A stretch of DNA of 64,000 nucleotides from Natronohydrobacter thiooxidans (GCF_001884735.1 NZ_MJAP01000018.1:43731-107730); one strand, 5' to 3'; counted from the first letter of the stretch, positions 25,943-35,652 are shown. Numbers and translations: made by a program. Notes: a model not told the origin generated them from the sequence alone.

Positions 25943-26988
25943 GCGGGAAACCTTTCTGCCGGGCGCTCCTGCCCCGGAAACCTGTGTCTTGTGCGATTGG
26001 CGAACCAGACCAGCGACAGCATCACCGGCACCTCGACCAGCACACCGACCACTGTCACCAGCGCCGCGCCCGAATGCAGACCAAAGAGACCGATCGCCAC
26101 CGCCACCGCAAGCTCAAAGAAATTCGACGTCCCGATCAGGGCGCAGGGCGCGGCGACATCATGCGGCACCTTCCATTTCCACGCCCAGAAATAGGCCAGC
26201 GCGAACATGCCGTAAGACTGGATCAGGATCGGCGTGGCCAGCAGCAGGATCAGGAAGGGGTTGTCCAGAATGACATTGCCCTGAAAGCCGAAGAGCAGCA
26301 CCACAGTCATGAGCAGGCCCAGCATCGAGACAGGCTTGATCCGCGCGGTGAACTCCGCCACCGCCGCCTCCCCGCCCCGCACCACCAGCCGCGCCCGCGT
26401 CCAGGCCCCCGCCGCCAGCGGCAGCACCACATAGAGCAGCACCGACAGAAGCAGCGTCTCCCATGGCACGCTCAGATCCGTCACCCCCAGAAGCAGCGCC
26501 ACGATGGGCGCGAAGGCAAAGACCATGATCACGTCATTGAGCGAGACCTGCACCAGCGTGTAATTCGGATCGCCCTTGGTCAGTTGCGACCAGACAAACA
26601 CCATCGCCGTGCAGGGCGCCGCGCCCAGCAGGATCAGCCCGGCGATATACTGGCCCGCATTTTCCGGCGCGATCAGACCGGCAAAGACATGGTGAAAGAA
26701 CAGCACCCCCAGCGCCGCCATGGTGAATGGCTTGATCAGCCAGTTCACGGTGACGGTGATGATCAGGCCCTTGGGCCGCTCGCCCACGCGGGCCAGCGAG
26801 GAGAAATCCACCGCCACCATCATCGGATAGACCATCGCCCAGATCAGCACCGCGACCACCAGATTGACCGAGGCATATTCCAGCCCCGCCAGAAGCCCGA
26901 ATACCCCCGGCATCAGATTGGAAAGCGCAATCCCGGCGATGATGCACAGGAAGACCCAGAGCGACAGATAGCGTTCAAAGACAGACAT
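25939..26988 (-). CDS. acr3: Arsenite efflux transporter Acr3
   Basis: 349 aa with about ten membrane segments. The Acr3/BASS family pattern is clear: [17 protein letters not shown], the conserved Cys in [20 protein letters not shown], and [18 protein letters not shown] near the end. It extrudes arsenite with the proton gradient. Starts 11 bases after the arsR stop and overlaps arsC. Confidence 0.96.
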   Translation of the reverse strand: MSVFERYLSLWVFLCIIAGIALSNLMPGVFGLLAGLEYASVNLVVAVLIWAMVYPMMVAVDFSSLARVGERPKGLIITVTVNWLIKPFTMAALGVLFFHHVFAGLIAPENAGQYIAGLILLGAAPCTAMVFVWSQLTKGDPNYTLVQVSLNDVIMVFAFAPIVALLLGVTDLSVPWETLLLSVLLYVVLPLAAGAWTRARLVVRGGEAAVAEFTARIKPVSMLGLLMTVVLLFGFQGNVILDNPFLILLLATPILIQSYGMFALAYFWAWKWKVPHDVAAPCALIGTSNFFELAVAVAIGLFGLHSGAALVTVVGVLVEVPVMLSLVWFANRTRHRFPGQERPAERFPA

Positions 26989-26999
26989 TTGCGGGGCTT

Positions 27000-27350
27000 T
27001 CAGTCCTGATCAGGGGTCACACAACAGGCCGTATCACTGGCCGCCGCATCCAGTGTTTCAATCAGCGCGGCCAATGGAGCCAGCGCACCGGGGGCCAGCG
27101 CATAGCAGATCCGGGGCGGGTCGATCTGGCCCTCGATGACGCCCGCGGCTTTGAGGATCCGCAGATGCTCGGAAACCGTCGATTGCGCCAGCCCCACCGC
27201 CTCGACAATATCGCCACCAATGCAGCCCGGTGTGCGCGCCAGCAGCATCAGGATCTTCAGCCGCGCCGGATGTCCCAGCGCCTTGGCCAGCACCGCCAGC
27301 CGTTCGTCATCGCGTGCAGTCATAAGAACCGTATCCGTGCCCATCCGCAT
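27000..27350 (-). CDS. arsR: ArsR family arsenic-responsive repressor
   Basis: 116 aa from ATG 27350 with AGG seven bases upstream; the 27353 codon is TTG. The winged helix ([20 protein letters not shown] ... [20 protein letters not shown]) is typical. A Cys pair near the C-terminus (TACCVTP) and a Cys at TPGCIGG could form a trivalent arsenic site; the C-terminal CC resembles the Acidithiobacillus-type ArsR rather than the CVC site of plasmid R773. First gene of the ars operon. Confidence 0.93.
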   Translation of the reverse strand: MRMGTDTVLMTARDDERLAVLAKALGHPARLKILMLLARTPGCIGGDIVEAVGLAQSTVSEHLRILKAAGVIEGQIDPPRICYALAPGALAPLAALIETLDAAASDTACCVTPDQD

Positions 27351-27358
27351 CAATCGCC

Positions 27359-27376
27359 TATCGTCGTTTCGCGATA
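27359..27376. promoter_or_regulatory. Putative ArsR operator
   Basis: TATCG-TCGTTTCG-CGATA, an inverted repeat with 5-base arms and an 8-base spacer, nine bases upstream of the arsR start codon, where repressor binding would block transcription initiation or early elongation. Confidence 0.45.
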
Positions 27377-27410
27377 TGTAACCCGGAACGATCCCCGAGA
27401 CAAGCCCCCC

Positions 27411-28163
27411 TCACCCCAGCCGCTGCATCGCCGGAAATGTCTCCAGGAGCCACCAGCTGAAGGCCGAAAACGCCCCCGTCACCAACGCAATCCCGACCGC
27501 GATCAACAAAAGCCCCATCACCTTCTCGATCACCCCCATATAGGGTTTCAGCCGGTTCATCAGCCCCATCGAGCGCTGCACGAAAATCGCCGCCAGCAGA
27601 AAGGGCAGCCCCAGCCCCAGCGCATAGACCCCCAGCATCGAGGTGCCGCGCGTCACCGTCGCATCGGTCGCGGCCATCGTCAGGATCGCCCCCAGAACCG
27701 GGCCGATACAGGGCGTCCAGCCAAAGGCAAAGGCCAGCCCCAGAATATAGGCCCCGAAAGCCGAACCACCCTGATCGCCCGCATCAATCCGCGCCTCGCG
27801 CATCAGGAAGGGAATGCGCAGAATGCCCAGAAAATGCACCCCGAAGATGATCACCACCACCCCCGCGATCTGCCCGAACAGTTCCGCATTGCGCAAGAAC
27901 AGATGCCCCATGGTCGAGGCGGTGAAGCCCAGCAGCAGAAAGACCGTAGACAGCCCCATGACGAAAAACAGCGCAGGCAGGATCGCCCGGCGCGAGGCCC
28001 GCCCCTCGGCGCGCAGCTCCTGCATCGAGATCCCGCCCATATAGGCCAGATAGGGCGGCACGATGGGCAGCACACAGGGCGACAGGAACGAGAGCACCCC
28101 GGCCCCGAAAGCAATCACCAGCGCCGCCATCAGCCCAGCGTCAAAGACATCAATCCCGAACAT
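27411..28163 (-). CDS. ccdA: Cytochrome c biogenesis protein CcdA
   Basis: 250 aa, six membrane helices. The two redox Cys residues are present: VLSFLSPCVLPIVPPYLAY (first helix) and FGWTPCIGPVLGAI (fourth). CcdA moves electrons from thioredoxin across the membrane to periplasmic apocytochrome-reducing proteins. It follows the ars operon in the same direction after 60 bases from the arsR promoter side, but is not functionally linked to it. Confidence 0.95.
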   Translation of the reverse strand: MFGIDVFDAGLMAALVIAFGAGVLSFLSPCVLPIVPPYLAYMGGISMQELRAEGRASRRAILPALFFVMGLSTVFLLLGFTASTMGHLFLRNAELFGQIAGVVVIIFGVHFLGILRIPFLMREARIDAGDQGGSAFGAYILGLAFAFGWTPCIGPVLGAILTMAATDATVTRGTSMLGVYALGLGLPFLLAAIFVQRSMGLMNRLKPYMGVIEKVMGLLLIAVGIALVTGAFSAFSWWLLETFPAMQRLG

Positions 28164-28295
28164 CCCGCCTAGCCTTCTTCCCCTGCCCTCACGCCTCCCA
28201 GATACGACAGTGACGCCGGATCGTCACCCGATCCGGCGTCACTATTGCGTGGCCTGCGGGATCATGTCGCAGCGCGCATGACCCTTCCATGACCG

Positions 28296-31250
28296 TCAGC
28301 CGCGCGCCGACCACCAGCCGCTGCGCTTGGGCTGGGTATCGGGCTTGGGCGCCTCGTCGCCAGTCGCCGCGCCCACCGTCTCGGGCTCGACCTCTGCCGC
28401 GTCCCCTGCCTCCGCCGCAGGCTCGGCCTCTGGTGCCGCTTCCGCAACATCCGCCGCAGGCGCGGCCTCGGGTGCCGCTTCCGCAGCCTCCGCCGCAGGC
28501 GCGGCCTCCGCTTCGGCAACCTCTGCCACAGGCGCGGCCTCTGCCGCTTCAGCAGCCTCCGCCGGAGGCTCGGCCTCCGGTGCCGCTTCCGCAGCCTCCG
28601 CCACCGGCGCGGCCTCGGGTGCCGCTTCCGCAGCCTCCGCCGCAGGCGCGGCCTCTGCAACGGCCAGTTCCCCGGTTTCCGCCGCGACAGGCTCTGCCGC
28701 CTTGGCCGCAGGCTTGCGCCGACTGCGCGCAGGCTTTTTCTTCACCTCGACCTCGGCCAGCGCGATCTCCGCTCCGGCCCCTTCCGGCGTTTCAACCGGA
28801 GCCTCGACCGGAGCCTCATCCGGGGCCTCAGTCGGTGTCTCCACCGGAGCCTCAGTCGGTGTCTCCACCGGAGCCTCATTCGGTACCTCCACCGGAGCCT
28901 CACTCGGCGTCTCATGCGGCACCTCGACCGGGGTCTTATCCCCCGCCGTAGCCGCCTCAGCCGCAGCCCCGCCGCGCTTGCGTCGGCTGCGCGCCGGTTT
29001 CTTCGCCGGGGCCTCGGTCACCGCCTCCGCCGCAGCGGCATCACCATCCGCCGCCTCGCCGACCGCCTCGTCCTCGCCCTCGTCGGCAGCGCTCTGCGCG
29101 CCACCCTCCTCGGCCCCGTTCTGACCACCGCCACGCCGACGCCGACGCCGCCTGCGCTTCTTGCGCGGCCCGCCATCGCCCTCGCCCTGGCCAGCGGCCT
29201 GTGCCGCCGGAGCCTCATCCTCTTCCGCCGCATCGGCCTCCAGATCGAGGAGATCCTCCTCTTCCTCAAGCTCCGGCATCGGCGTCGTGCTGATCGAGAC
29301 CACTTCGCTGGCCGTCACCGGCACCCGCGTTGCGGTCTTGAACTTCTCGATCTCGAAATCGGGGCTGACCATGCGCGGATCGGCCTCGATCCGCACCGCC
29401 ATGCCGTAACGCGCCTCGATCTGCGCCAGATGCTCGCGCTTCTGGTTGATGATGAAATTCACCACCGAGCTTGGCGCGCGCACCAGCACTTCGCGCGAGC
29501 GTCCGCGCGTGCCCTCTTCCTCGATCTGGCGCAGCACCGTCAGACCCAGACTGTCATCCGACCGGATCAGCCCGGTGCCATGGCAATGCGGGCAAGGCTG
29601 GGTCGTGGCTTCCAGCATGCCCGGACGCAGCCGCTGGCGGCTCATCTCCAACAGGCCAAAGCCCGAGATCCGGCCCACCTGAATCCGCGCACGGTCGTTT
29701 TTCAGCTTGTCTTTCAGCATCTTCTCGACAGCAGCGTTATTCTTGCGCTCTTCCATGTCGATGAAGTCGATGACGATCAGCCCGGCCAGATCGCGCAACC
29801 GCAATTGCCGCGCAATCTCGGCAGCGGCTTCCAGATTGGTCTTGAGCGCGGTCTCTTCAATCGAGCCCTCGCGCGTCGCCCGGCCCGAGTTGATATCAAT
29901 CGCGACCAGCGCTTCCGTGATCCCGATCACGATATAGCCGCCCGAGGGAAGCTGCACTGTCGGATTGAACATCGCCGCCAGATAGCTTTCCACCTGATAG
30001 CGCGCGAAAAGCGGCATCGGGTCGCTATAGGGTTTCACATTCTTGGCATGGGACGGCATGATCATCTTCATGAAGTCCTTGGCCGTGCGATAGCCCGCCT
30101 CGCCCTCGACCAGCACCTCGTCGATATTCTTGCTGTAGAGATCGCGGATCGTGCGCTTGATCAGATCGCCTTCCGCATAGATCGGCGTGGGGGCGATGGA
30201 TTTCAGCGTCAATTCGCGGATCTGTTCCCAGAGCCGCAGCAGATATTCATAATCGCGCTTGATCTCGGCCTTGGTGCGCTGCGCGCCCGCCGTGCGGATG
30301 ATCAGCCCGGCGCCTTCCGGCACCTTGATCTCGCCCGCAATCGCCTTCAGCTTCGAGCGGTCGGCAGCATTGGTGATCTTGCGGCTGATCCCGCCGCCGC
30401 GCGCGGTATTGGGCATCAGCACGCAGTAGCGGCCCGCAAGGCTCAGATAGGTGGTCAGCGCCGCACCCTTGTTGCCGCGCTCTTCCTTCACCACCTGCAC
30501 CAGCATGATCTGGCGGACCTTGATCACTTCCTGAATCTTGTAGCGCCGCATCCGCGGCTTGCGGCGCGGGCGCATATCCTCGGCCTGCTCACCATCCGAG
30601 ACCGCCTCGATCCGGTCATCAATCTCGGTCGCATGATCCGCCGCGCGGTAGGGCTCATCCTGCTCGCCCGCAGCCGCCGCCTCGGGCGCGCTTTCCGCCA
30701 CCCCGAGCTCGGCCTCCGCTTCCGGGGCGACATCTGCCGCCTCGGCTTCCGGTGCCGCAAACCCCTCGATCACGCCCTGATCCTCGTCGCCTTCCGGCTC
30801 GACGATATCCATGCCCGAGATCTCGCGGCTCTCAACCTGATCGGCCGCAGTGGCGCGCTCGGCCTTCGGGCCGGGTCTGCGCCGCGAGGACGAGCGCTGC
30901 ACGCGCTTGCCTGCCTCCGCCTTCGGCGCGGGCTTGCCCTCATCCTCGTCGCCATCAAGGCTCAGCGCGCGCTCTTCTGCCAGAAGCGCCGCCCGGTCCG
31001 CCGCCGGGATCTGATAGTAATCAGGGTGAATCTCGTTAAAGGCGAGGAAGCCGTGCCGGTTGCCGCCATAATCGACGAAGGCCGCCTGCAGCGAGGGCTC
31101 GACCCGCGTTACCTTTGCCAGATAGATATTGCCCGCAAGCTGACGCCGCGCGGCGGTCTCGTAGTCAAATTCCTCGACCTTGTTTCCATCCACCACAACG
31201 ACGCGGGTTTCTTCCGCGTGTGTGGCATCGATCAGCATTTTCTGTGCCAT
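28296..31250 (-). CDS. rne: Ribonuclease E
   Basis: 984 aa from ATG 31250 (MAQKMLIDATHAEE); the longer frame lacks conserved sequence. The S1/5'-sensor part begins AGNIYLAKVTRVEPSLQAAF and is interrupted by an acidic, charged insertion (about residues 85-250), usual in alphaproteobacteria. The DNase-like catalytic part has ALVAIDINSGRATRE and LAGLIVIDFIDMEE (metal-binding Asp residues), and the zinc-link TTQPCPHCHGTGL. From about residue 640 the tail is low-complexity: Arg-rich patches (RKKRRRRRRRRGG), then repeated APVETPTE and AEAAPEAAP units, the expected degradosome scaffold. The degenerate GCC/GAG repeats leave long false frames on the other strand. Confidence 0.96.
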   Translation of the reverse strand: MAQKMLIDATHAEETRVVVVDGNKVEEFDYETAARRQLAGNIYLAKVTRVEPSLQAAFVDYGGNRHGFLAFNEIHPDYYQIPAADRAALLAEERALSLDGDEDEGKPAPKAEAGKRVQRSSSRRRPGPKAERATAADQVESREISGMDIVEPEGDEDQGVIEGFAAPEAEAADVAPEAEAELGVAESAPEAAAAGEQDEPYRAADHATEIDDRIEAVSDGEQAEDMRPRRKPRMRRYKIQEVIKVRQIMLVQVVKEERGNKGAALTTYLSLAGRYCVLMPNTARGGGISRKITNAADRSKLKAIAGEIKVPEGAGLIIRTAGAQRTKAEIKRDYEYLLRLWEQIRELTLKSIAPTPIYAEGDLIKRTIRDLYSKNIDEVLVEGEAGYRTAKDFMKMIMPSHAKNVKPYSDPMPLFARYQVESYLAAMFNPTVQLPSGGYIVIGITEALVAIDINSGRATREGSIEETALKTNLEAAAEIARQLRLRDLAGLIVIDFIDMEERKNNAAVEKMLKDKLKNDRARIQVGRISGFGLLEMSRQRLRPGMLEATTQPCPHCHGTGLIRSDDSLGLTVLRQIEEEGTRGRSREVLVRAPSSVVNFIINQKREHLAQIEARYGMAVRIEADPRMVSPDFEIEKFKTATRVPVTASEVVSISTTPMPELEEEEDLLDLEADAAEEDEAPAAQAAGQGEGDGGPRKKRRRRRRRRGGGQNGAEEGGAQSAADEGEDEAVGEAADGDAAAAEAVTEAPAKKPARSRRKRGGAAAEAATAGDKTPVEVPHETPSEAPVEVPNEAPVETPTEAPVETPTEAPDEAPVEAPVETPEGAGAEIALAEVEVKKKPARSRRKPAAKAAEPVAAETGELAVAEAAPAAEAAEAAPEAAPVAEAAEAAPEAEPPAEAAEAAEAAPVAEVAEAEAAPAAEAAEAAPEAAPAADVAEAAPEAEPAAEAGDAAEVEPETVGAATGDEAPKPDTQPKRSGWWSARG

Positions 31251-31804
31251 GTAAATCCATTGCGCGCCGCCGCACCGCCTGCGCCGCTCCCCCACCACGG
31301 GGATGAGAGACCAGGGCCAGATACGGGCCGGAAGCGTGACTTGTCTGAGAAGATGACACCCTGCCGTGACAGGCGCGCGCAATCCCGCCTGCAAGGCCGG
31401 GCCTTGTCAGGGAAAGGGGCAGTCTGCGCGTCACAGCGGTCATCAAGTTTCCTGTTGCGCGGCGCAATAGACGCAGCGCGGTTCATGCATATGCCCGGCT
31501 GGCTGAAACAGTCGTCACGGGCGCTCGGCCTTGCGGCCACTCCATCTGCCAAGGGGCGACGCAAGGACGTTCAGCGTCCGTCAGCCCCGGCAGCGAATTC
31601 CGTTCGGGCCGCCCCGCCTGCGCGCGGCACACCCTTACCGGGTGACATTGGGCGCAAACGGGGGAAAATACAATGCCGTTTTTGGGCCGCGCCGGGGATT
31701 GTGCGGAAATCGGACATGAAACCGTTACATCAGCCCCAGTGCAAAGCCTTGGCACCCCCCGCGCGCGCCTGCTAGCATGAAGCGCCCGCACCCGGAGACC
31801 CGCC

Positions 31805-32260
31805 ATGCCCCCCATCACCATCCACCGCCTCGCCCCCGGCGACGCGCAGCGCTTCAATGCCATGCTCGATCTCTTCGCCACCGCCTTCGATGACGCCGAG
31901 AGCTACAGCTCCGCCCGCCCCGCCCCCGCCTGGCGCGACAGGCTTCTGGCGCAGGAGGGCAGTGTCGCGCTGGTCGCAGTCTCAGACGCGCAGGTCGTGG
32001 GCGCTCTCGTCGCCTATGAACTGCCCAAATTCGAACAGGAACGCCGGGAATTCTACATCTACGATCTGGCCGTGGCCGAGACCCACCGGCGGCGCGGCAT
32101 CGCCACCGCCCTGATCACCGCCCTCAAAAGCATCGCAAAAGCGCGTGGCGGCTGGGTCATCTATGTGCAGGCCGATCACGGCGACGACCCGGCCATCGCC
32201 CTCTATACCCGCTTGGGCACCCGCGAGGATGTGCTGCATTTCGACATCGCCCCCGACTGA
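31805..32260 (+). CDS. AAC(3)-I family aminoglycoside N-acetyltransferase-like protein
   Basis: 151 aa GNAT protein. It follows AAC(3)-I enzymes closely: AYELPKFEQERREFYIYDLAV, the acetyl-CoA loop AVAETHRRRGIATALITAL, and the highly characteristic WVIYVQADHGDDPAIALYT ... REDVLHFDI. AAC(3)-I acetylates the 3-amino group of gentamicin-type aminoglycosides. Chromosomal homologues exist whose resistance activity is not proven. The upstream 31251-31804 gap, the leader of divergent rne, has no supportable gene. No integron or IS is adjacent, so recent acquisition is not indicated. Confidence 0.85.
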   Translation: MPPITIHRLAPGDAQRFNAMLDLFATAFDDAESYSSARPAPAWRDRLLAQEGSVALVAVSDAQVVGALVAYELPKFEQERREFYIYDLAVAETHRRRGIATALITALKSIAKARGGWVIYVQADHGDDPAIALYTRLGTREDVLHFDIAPD

Positions 32261-32302
32261 CCCCCGACTGACCCCGCCAAAGCCGCGTCAAACCCCGCCC
32301 GG

Positions 32303-32375
32303 CTTCATCTTGCCAAAAATACTCAGACAGGCGTGACGGCACGCCCCCCGCCTCATTTTCTTGCAAAAAATACTC
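32303..32375 (+). repeat. Two CATTTTCTTGC-type dispersed repeat copies
   Basis: Copies at 32303-32324 (CTTCATCTTGCCAAAAATAC...) and 32354-32375 (CATTTTCTTGCAAAAAATAC...), both in plus orientation, between the convergent acetyltransferase and response-regulator genes. Confidence 0.7.
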
Positions 32376-32396
32376 CGGGGGGTAGTCGATCGTGTT

Positions 32397-32452
32397 CGCC
32401 ATCGGTTCAAGAACCGATTGGCTACGGGGGGGGCAGCGCCCCCCCTCTTTTT
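32397..32452 (+). terminator. Hairpin plus intrinsic terminator
   Basis: An 8-base inverted repeat ATCGGTTC-AA-GAACCGAT (32401-32418) is followed by GGGGGGGC-AGC-GCCCCCCC (32427-32445) and CTCTTTTT. The second hairpin with its T-tract is a standard intrinsic terminator for plus-strand transcripts from the acetyltransferase gene. Confidence 0.65.
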
Positions 32453-32475
32453 CCGGCTCCGGCCAAGCACAGCCC

Positions 32476-33807
32476 TCAGACGTAATCGCCGCGCACCAGC
32501 CCGTATTTCGCCATCTTCTCGTTCAGCGTCCGGCGCGGCAGGCGCAACTCTTCCATCACTGCCGTAATGGACCCTTTGTGGCGGCGCATCGTATTGTCGA
32601 TCAGCATCCGCTCAAACGCCTCGACATGCTCTTTCAGCGGCTTGCCCTCGGTCGTCAGAGCCTCATTCGTAGCCTCGTTATCGGCCATGATCAGCGACAT
32701 CAGCGCGCCTTCTTCGCGGCGGCTCTGCAGCACGGCCCGCTCGGCGATATTGACCAGCTGGCGCACATTCCCCGGCCAGGGCGCCTGCAACAGTTGCGCC
32801 GCTTCGGGCATCGAGACGGCAGGCGTGGCACAGCCATATTCCTCGGCGAACTGGCCCAGATAGGTCGTGAACAGCGCCAGAATATCCTCGCCCCGCATCC
32901 GCAGCGGTGGCAGCGTGATCTTATGTGCGCAGATCCGGTAATAGAGATCGGGGCGCAGCGCATCCTCGATGGTCTGCCCCGCGCGATGCGTGTTGCAGAC
33001 CGCCACGATCCGCGTCTCGGGCGGCGTGCCCAGCTCGTTGATCAGCCCCAGGACCCGCGCCTGCATCGCCTCGGACAGGCTCTCGATATCTTCCAGCACC
33101 AGCGTGCCCCCGCGCGCCTCCTCGATCAGGGGCTTGCCGACCATATCCTCCACCGGACCAAAGAGCCGCGCGCTCAGCGCATCATCCGCAAGCCCGGCGC
33201 AGCTGATCGTCACCAGCTTGCGCCCCGCCCGCATGCCCACCGCATGCAGCGCATGCGCGACCAGCGTCTTGCCGGTGCCGGTCTCGCCATCGATCAGCAC
33301 ATGCCCGTCCGCCTGGCCGATATCGAGGATCTCCTCGCGCAGCCGCTGCATCACCTCCGAGGCGCCGACCAGCCGCTTCATGATCGTGCTGCCATCCGAC
33401 AATTCGCTGCGCAGCGCGCGCGCCTCCAGCGCGAGCGAGCGCTTCTTCACCGCCTTTTCGGCCAGCGCCATCATCTTTTCGGGATTGAACGGCTTTTCGA
33501 GGAAGTCAAACGCGCCAAGCCGCATCGCCTCGACCGCAATCGGCACATCGCCATGCCCGGTGATCATGATCACCGGGATGGTGCTGTCCAGCGCCACCAG
33601 CTTTTTCAAGAGCGTCATCCCGTCCACATTCGGCATGCGGATATCGGTGATCACCACACCGGGAAAATCCGCGCCGATCCCGGCCAGGGCTTCCTGCCCA
33701 TCGGCATAGGTCTCGGTCGTGAACCCGGAAAGCGCCAGCCACTGGCTGATCGACTGACGCATATCCTGTTCATCATCGACAATCGCAACGCGCATCTGAC
33801 GGCTCAT
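32476..33807 (-). CDS. dctD: DctD-like response regulator lacking the GAFTGA loop
   Basis: 443 aa: receiver domain (residues 1-120; VAIVDDEQDMRQ, phospho-Asp in VVITDIRMPNVDG, Lys in LEKPFNP), AAA+ domain (about 145-370; Walker A IDGETGTGKTLVAHAL), and a Fis-type helix-turn-helix (RLPRRTLNEKMAKYGL). The segment where sigma-54 activators carry GAFTGA reads ARLFGPVEDMVGKPLIEEA, so the loop is absent, and Walker B is LVLEDIE rather than the usual hhhhDE. Without GAFTGA it is unlikely to activate sigma-54 and may act with the housekeeping sigma factor, as known for Rhodobacter capsulatus NtrC. Partner kinase is the next gene upstream. Confidence 0.85.
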   Translation of the reverse strand: MSRQMRVAIVDDEQDMRQSISQWLALSGFTTETYADGQEALAGIGADFPGVVITDIRMPNVDGMTLLKKLVALDSTIPVIMITGHGDVPIAVEAMRLGAFDFLEKPFNPEKMMALAEKAVKKRSLALEARALRSELSDGSTIMKRLVGASEVMQRLREEILDIGQADGHVLIDGETGTGKTLVAHALHAVGMRAGRKLVTISCAGLADDALSARLFGPVEDMVGKPLIEEARGGTLVLEDIESLSEAMQARVLGLINELGTPPETRIVAVCNTHRAGQTIEDALRPDLYYRICAHKITLPPLRMRGEDILALFTTYLGQFAEEYGCATPAVSMPEAAQLLQAPWPGNVRQLVNIAERAVLQSRREEGALMSLIMADNEATNEALTTEGKPLKEHVEAFERMLIDNTMRRHKGSITAVMEELRLPRRTLNEKMAKYGLVRGDYV

Positions 33808-33888
33808 GACGGGGCTTCCTCCGAATGATTTTGGCGTCTTAGGTCCGAAAACGGGTCCGGGAACAAGAGAACCCGGCGCAAAACCGCG

Positions 33889-35652
33889 TTACTCGGCAGC
33901 ATTTTGCTGCATCCCGTAGCGCGGAAACTCGGCCTCGAACAGCGCGCCGCCCTCGGGCGCATTCACGGCCGTCAGCCGTCCGCCATGGTCCTTGACGATC
34001 CCGGATGAGATCGCAAGCCCCAGCCCTACCCCCTTGCCCGCAGGCTTGGTGGTGTAGAACGGCTCGAACATGCTGTCGATATCGGCGATCCCGTGGCCAT
34101 TGTCGCGCACGGTCAGCTTGGCCATCTCGCCCTGACTGATGATGATGTCAATCTGCGGGCTGTTCGTGCCCTGGGTCGCATCCACGGCATTGCGCACCAG
34201 ATTCAGGATCACCTGCTCCACCCGCACGGTATCGCCTAAGATGATCACCGGCTCCGGCGGGACCGTGCGCACCACCAGCACCCGGCTGTCGCGCAGCATC
34301 GGCTCCATCATCGTCAGCGCATCGGCCAGACAGGTGCGCAGATCAATCGGCGCGAAAGCCTCGCCGCCCTTGCGCGCAAAGGATTTCAGCGTCCGCGCGA
34401 TACTGCCCATCCGGTCGATCAGATCATCAATCCGCTGGAACGAGGCCAAAGCCTCCTCAGAGCGCCGCGCGCGCAACAAAAGCCGCGCCCCGGCCAGATA
34501 GGTTTTCATCGCCGCCAAAGGCTGGTTCAGCTCATGGCTGACCGAGGCCGACATTTCGCCCAAAGACGCCAGTTTCGCCGATTGCGCCAGCGTCTGTTCC
34601 GCCACCGCCAGATCCTTCTGCATCCGCACCCGCGCCGCGATCTCGCGCTGCAGCCGCGCATTCAGCGCCCGCAGATCATCCGATTCCTGCTGAAACACCG
34701 CCGATTGCGACCAGGCCCTGCGGCTGAGGATATAGAAAACCAGCGCCAGCAGCAGCGCAAACCCCGTGAGCAGAAGCGCGAGCGCCCCGTTCACGCTTTC
34801 GCGCACCGAATCGTAGCGCGTGAAACTCACCAGCCGCCAGCCCCGGAACGGCACCCGCACTTCTGACCGCAGCACCGCCTCGCCGCGCACGAAAGCGTCG
34901 GGCGGCGTCTGCGCCCAATCCGCCGTGGCGCGCAGCGCCCGTGCAATCGCCGAGGGCGCATCGCGCAGCGCCAGTGCCTCGTCGAGCGTCCGCCCCCGCC
35001 AGCGCGGCTCGGTCGCAAGGATGATCCGCCCGCTCGAATCCATCAGCGCCACAGCATCCGCAAACCCCGCCCAGCTGCGCTCGAATTTGGACAGATCCGC
35101 GCCCACGACCACAACGCCGATCACCTCATTGCCCTGCCGCACCGAGCGCGAGAACGAAAACCCGAACCCCCCGCTCTCCAGATCCTGCACCAGAAAGGCG
35201 GTGTCAGAGGCCCGCCGTGCCTCGACAAAAGTAGGCTCGCTGCTGCGGTTCTTGCCCAGCTGATTGCGATCCGTCGCCGCCACCACCCGCCCGCCATTGT
35301 CGAGCAATTCGATCGAGGCCGCGCCAATCTCCGATTGCAGATCAATCAGCCGCTGCGAGGTGGTGGCAAAACTGCCCTCGCGCAGCGCCGCGATCAGCTC
35401 CGGATCGCGCGCCAGCAAAAGCGGCACCACGGAATTGCGCTGCAATTCCGACTGGATATTCCCGGAATAGAGCACCAGCCGCAATTCCGCGCGGTTGCGC
35501 GTCGATTCCACCAGCCGGTCGGCCAGAAACGCATTGAGAAACCACGCGCTGACCAGCGCCACCACCACCAGCGCGGCAACCACCATCCGCCCCCAGAGGG
35601 GAATGCCCAGAATACTGGCGCGGCGATTGTCAAGTTCAGGCGGTCCGACCAT
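33889..35652 (-). CDS. dctB: DctB-like sensor histidine kinase
   Basis: 587 aa if ATG 35652 is used; a TTG at 35724 overlapping purQ is the alternative. Two membrane helices (about residues 20-43, VVAALVVVALVSAWF, and 285-310) frame a periplasmic PDC/Cache sensor domain like that of DctB. A coiled coil (LRALNARLQREIAARVRMQK), then the HisKA motif SVSHELNQPLAAMKTYL (phospho-His) and HATPase motifs NLVRNAVDA, DNGHGI, GVGLGLAIS follow. DctB senses C4-dicarboxylates in rhizobia; no dct transporter gene is in this window, so the ligand is open. 81 bases separate it from the regulator gene. Confidence 0.85.
   Translation of the reverse strand: MVGPPELDNRRASILGIPLWGRMVVAALVVVALVSAWFLNAFLADRLVESTRNRAELRLVLYSGNIQSELQRNSVVPLLLARDPELIAALREGSFATTSQRLIDLQSEIGAASIELLDNGGRVVAATDRNQLGKNRSSEPTFVEARRASDTAFLVQDLESGGFGFSFSRSVRQGNEVIGVVVVGADLSKFERSWAGFADAVALMDSSGRIILATEPRWRGRTLDEALALRDAPSAIARALRATADWAQTPPDAFVRGEAVLRSEVRVPFRGWRLVSFTRYDSVRESVNGALALLLTGFALLLALVFYILSRRAWSQSAVFQQESDDLRALNARLQREIAARVRMQKDLAVAEQTLAQSAKLASLGEMSASVSHELNQPLAAMKTYLAGARLLLRARRSEEALASFQRIDDLIDRMGSIARTLKSFARKGGEAFAPIDLRTCLADALTMMEPMLRDSRVLVVRTVPPEPVIILGDTVRVEQVILNLVRNAVDATQGTNSPQIDIIISQGEMAKLTVRDNGHGIADIDSMFEPFYTTKPAGKGVGLGLAISSGIVKDHGGRLTAVNAPEGGALFEAEFPRYGMQQNAAE

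Noticed and set aside
31453..31468. TTGCGC-G-GCGCAA palindrome in the rne leader region
   Set aside because: Short GC-rich palindromes are expected by chance here; it is isolated and not near a start codon or promoter I can identify.
28914..31775. A 953-codon plus-strand open frame opposite RNase E
   Set aside because: It is the antisense of rne; frames stay open because of Ala/Glu/Arg codon bias and the repetitive tail. No conserved domain and no ribosome-binding site.
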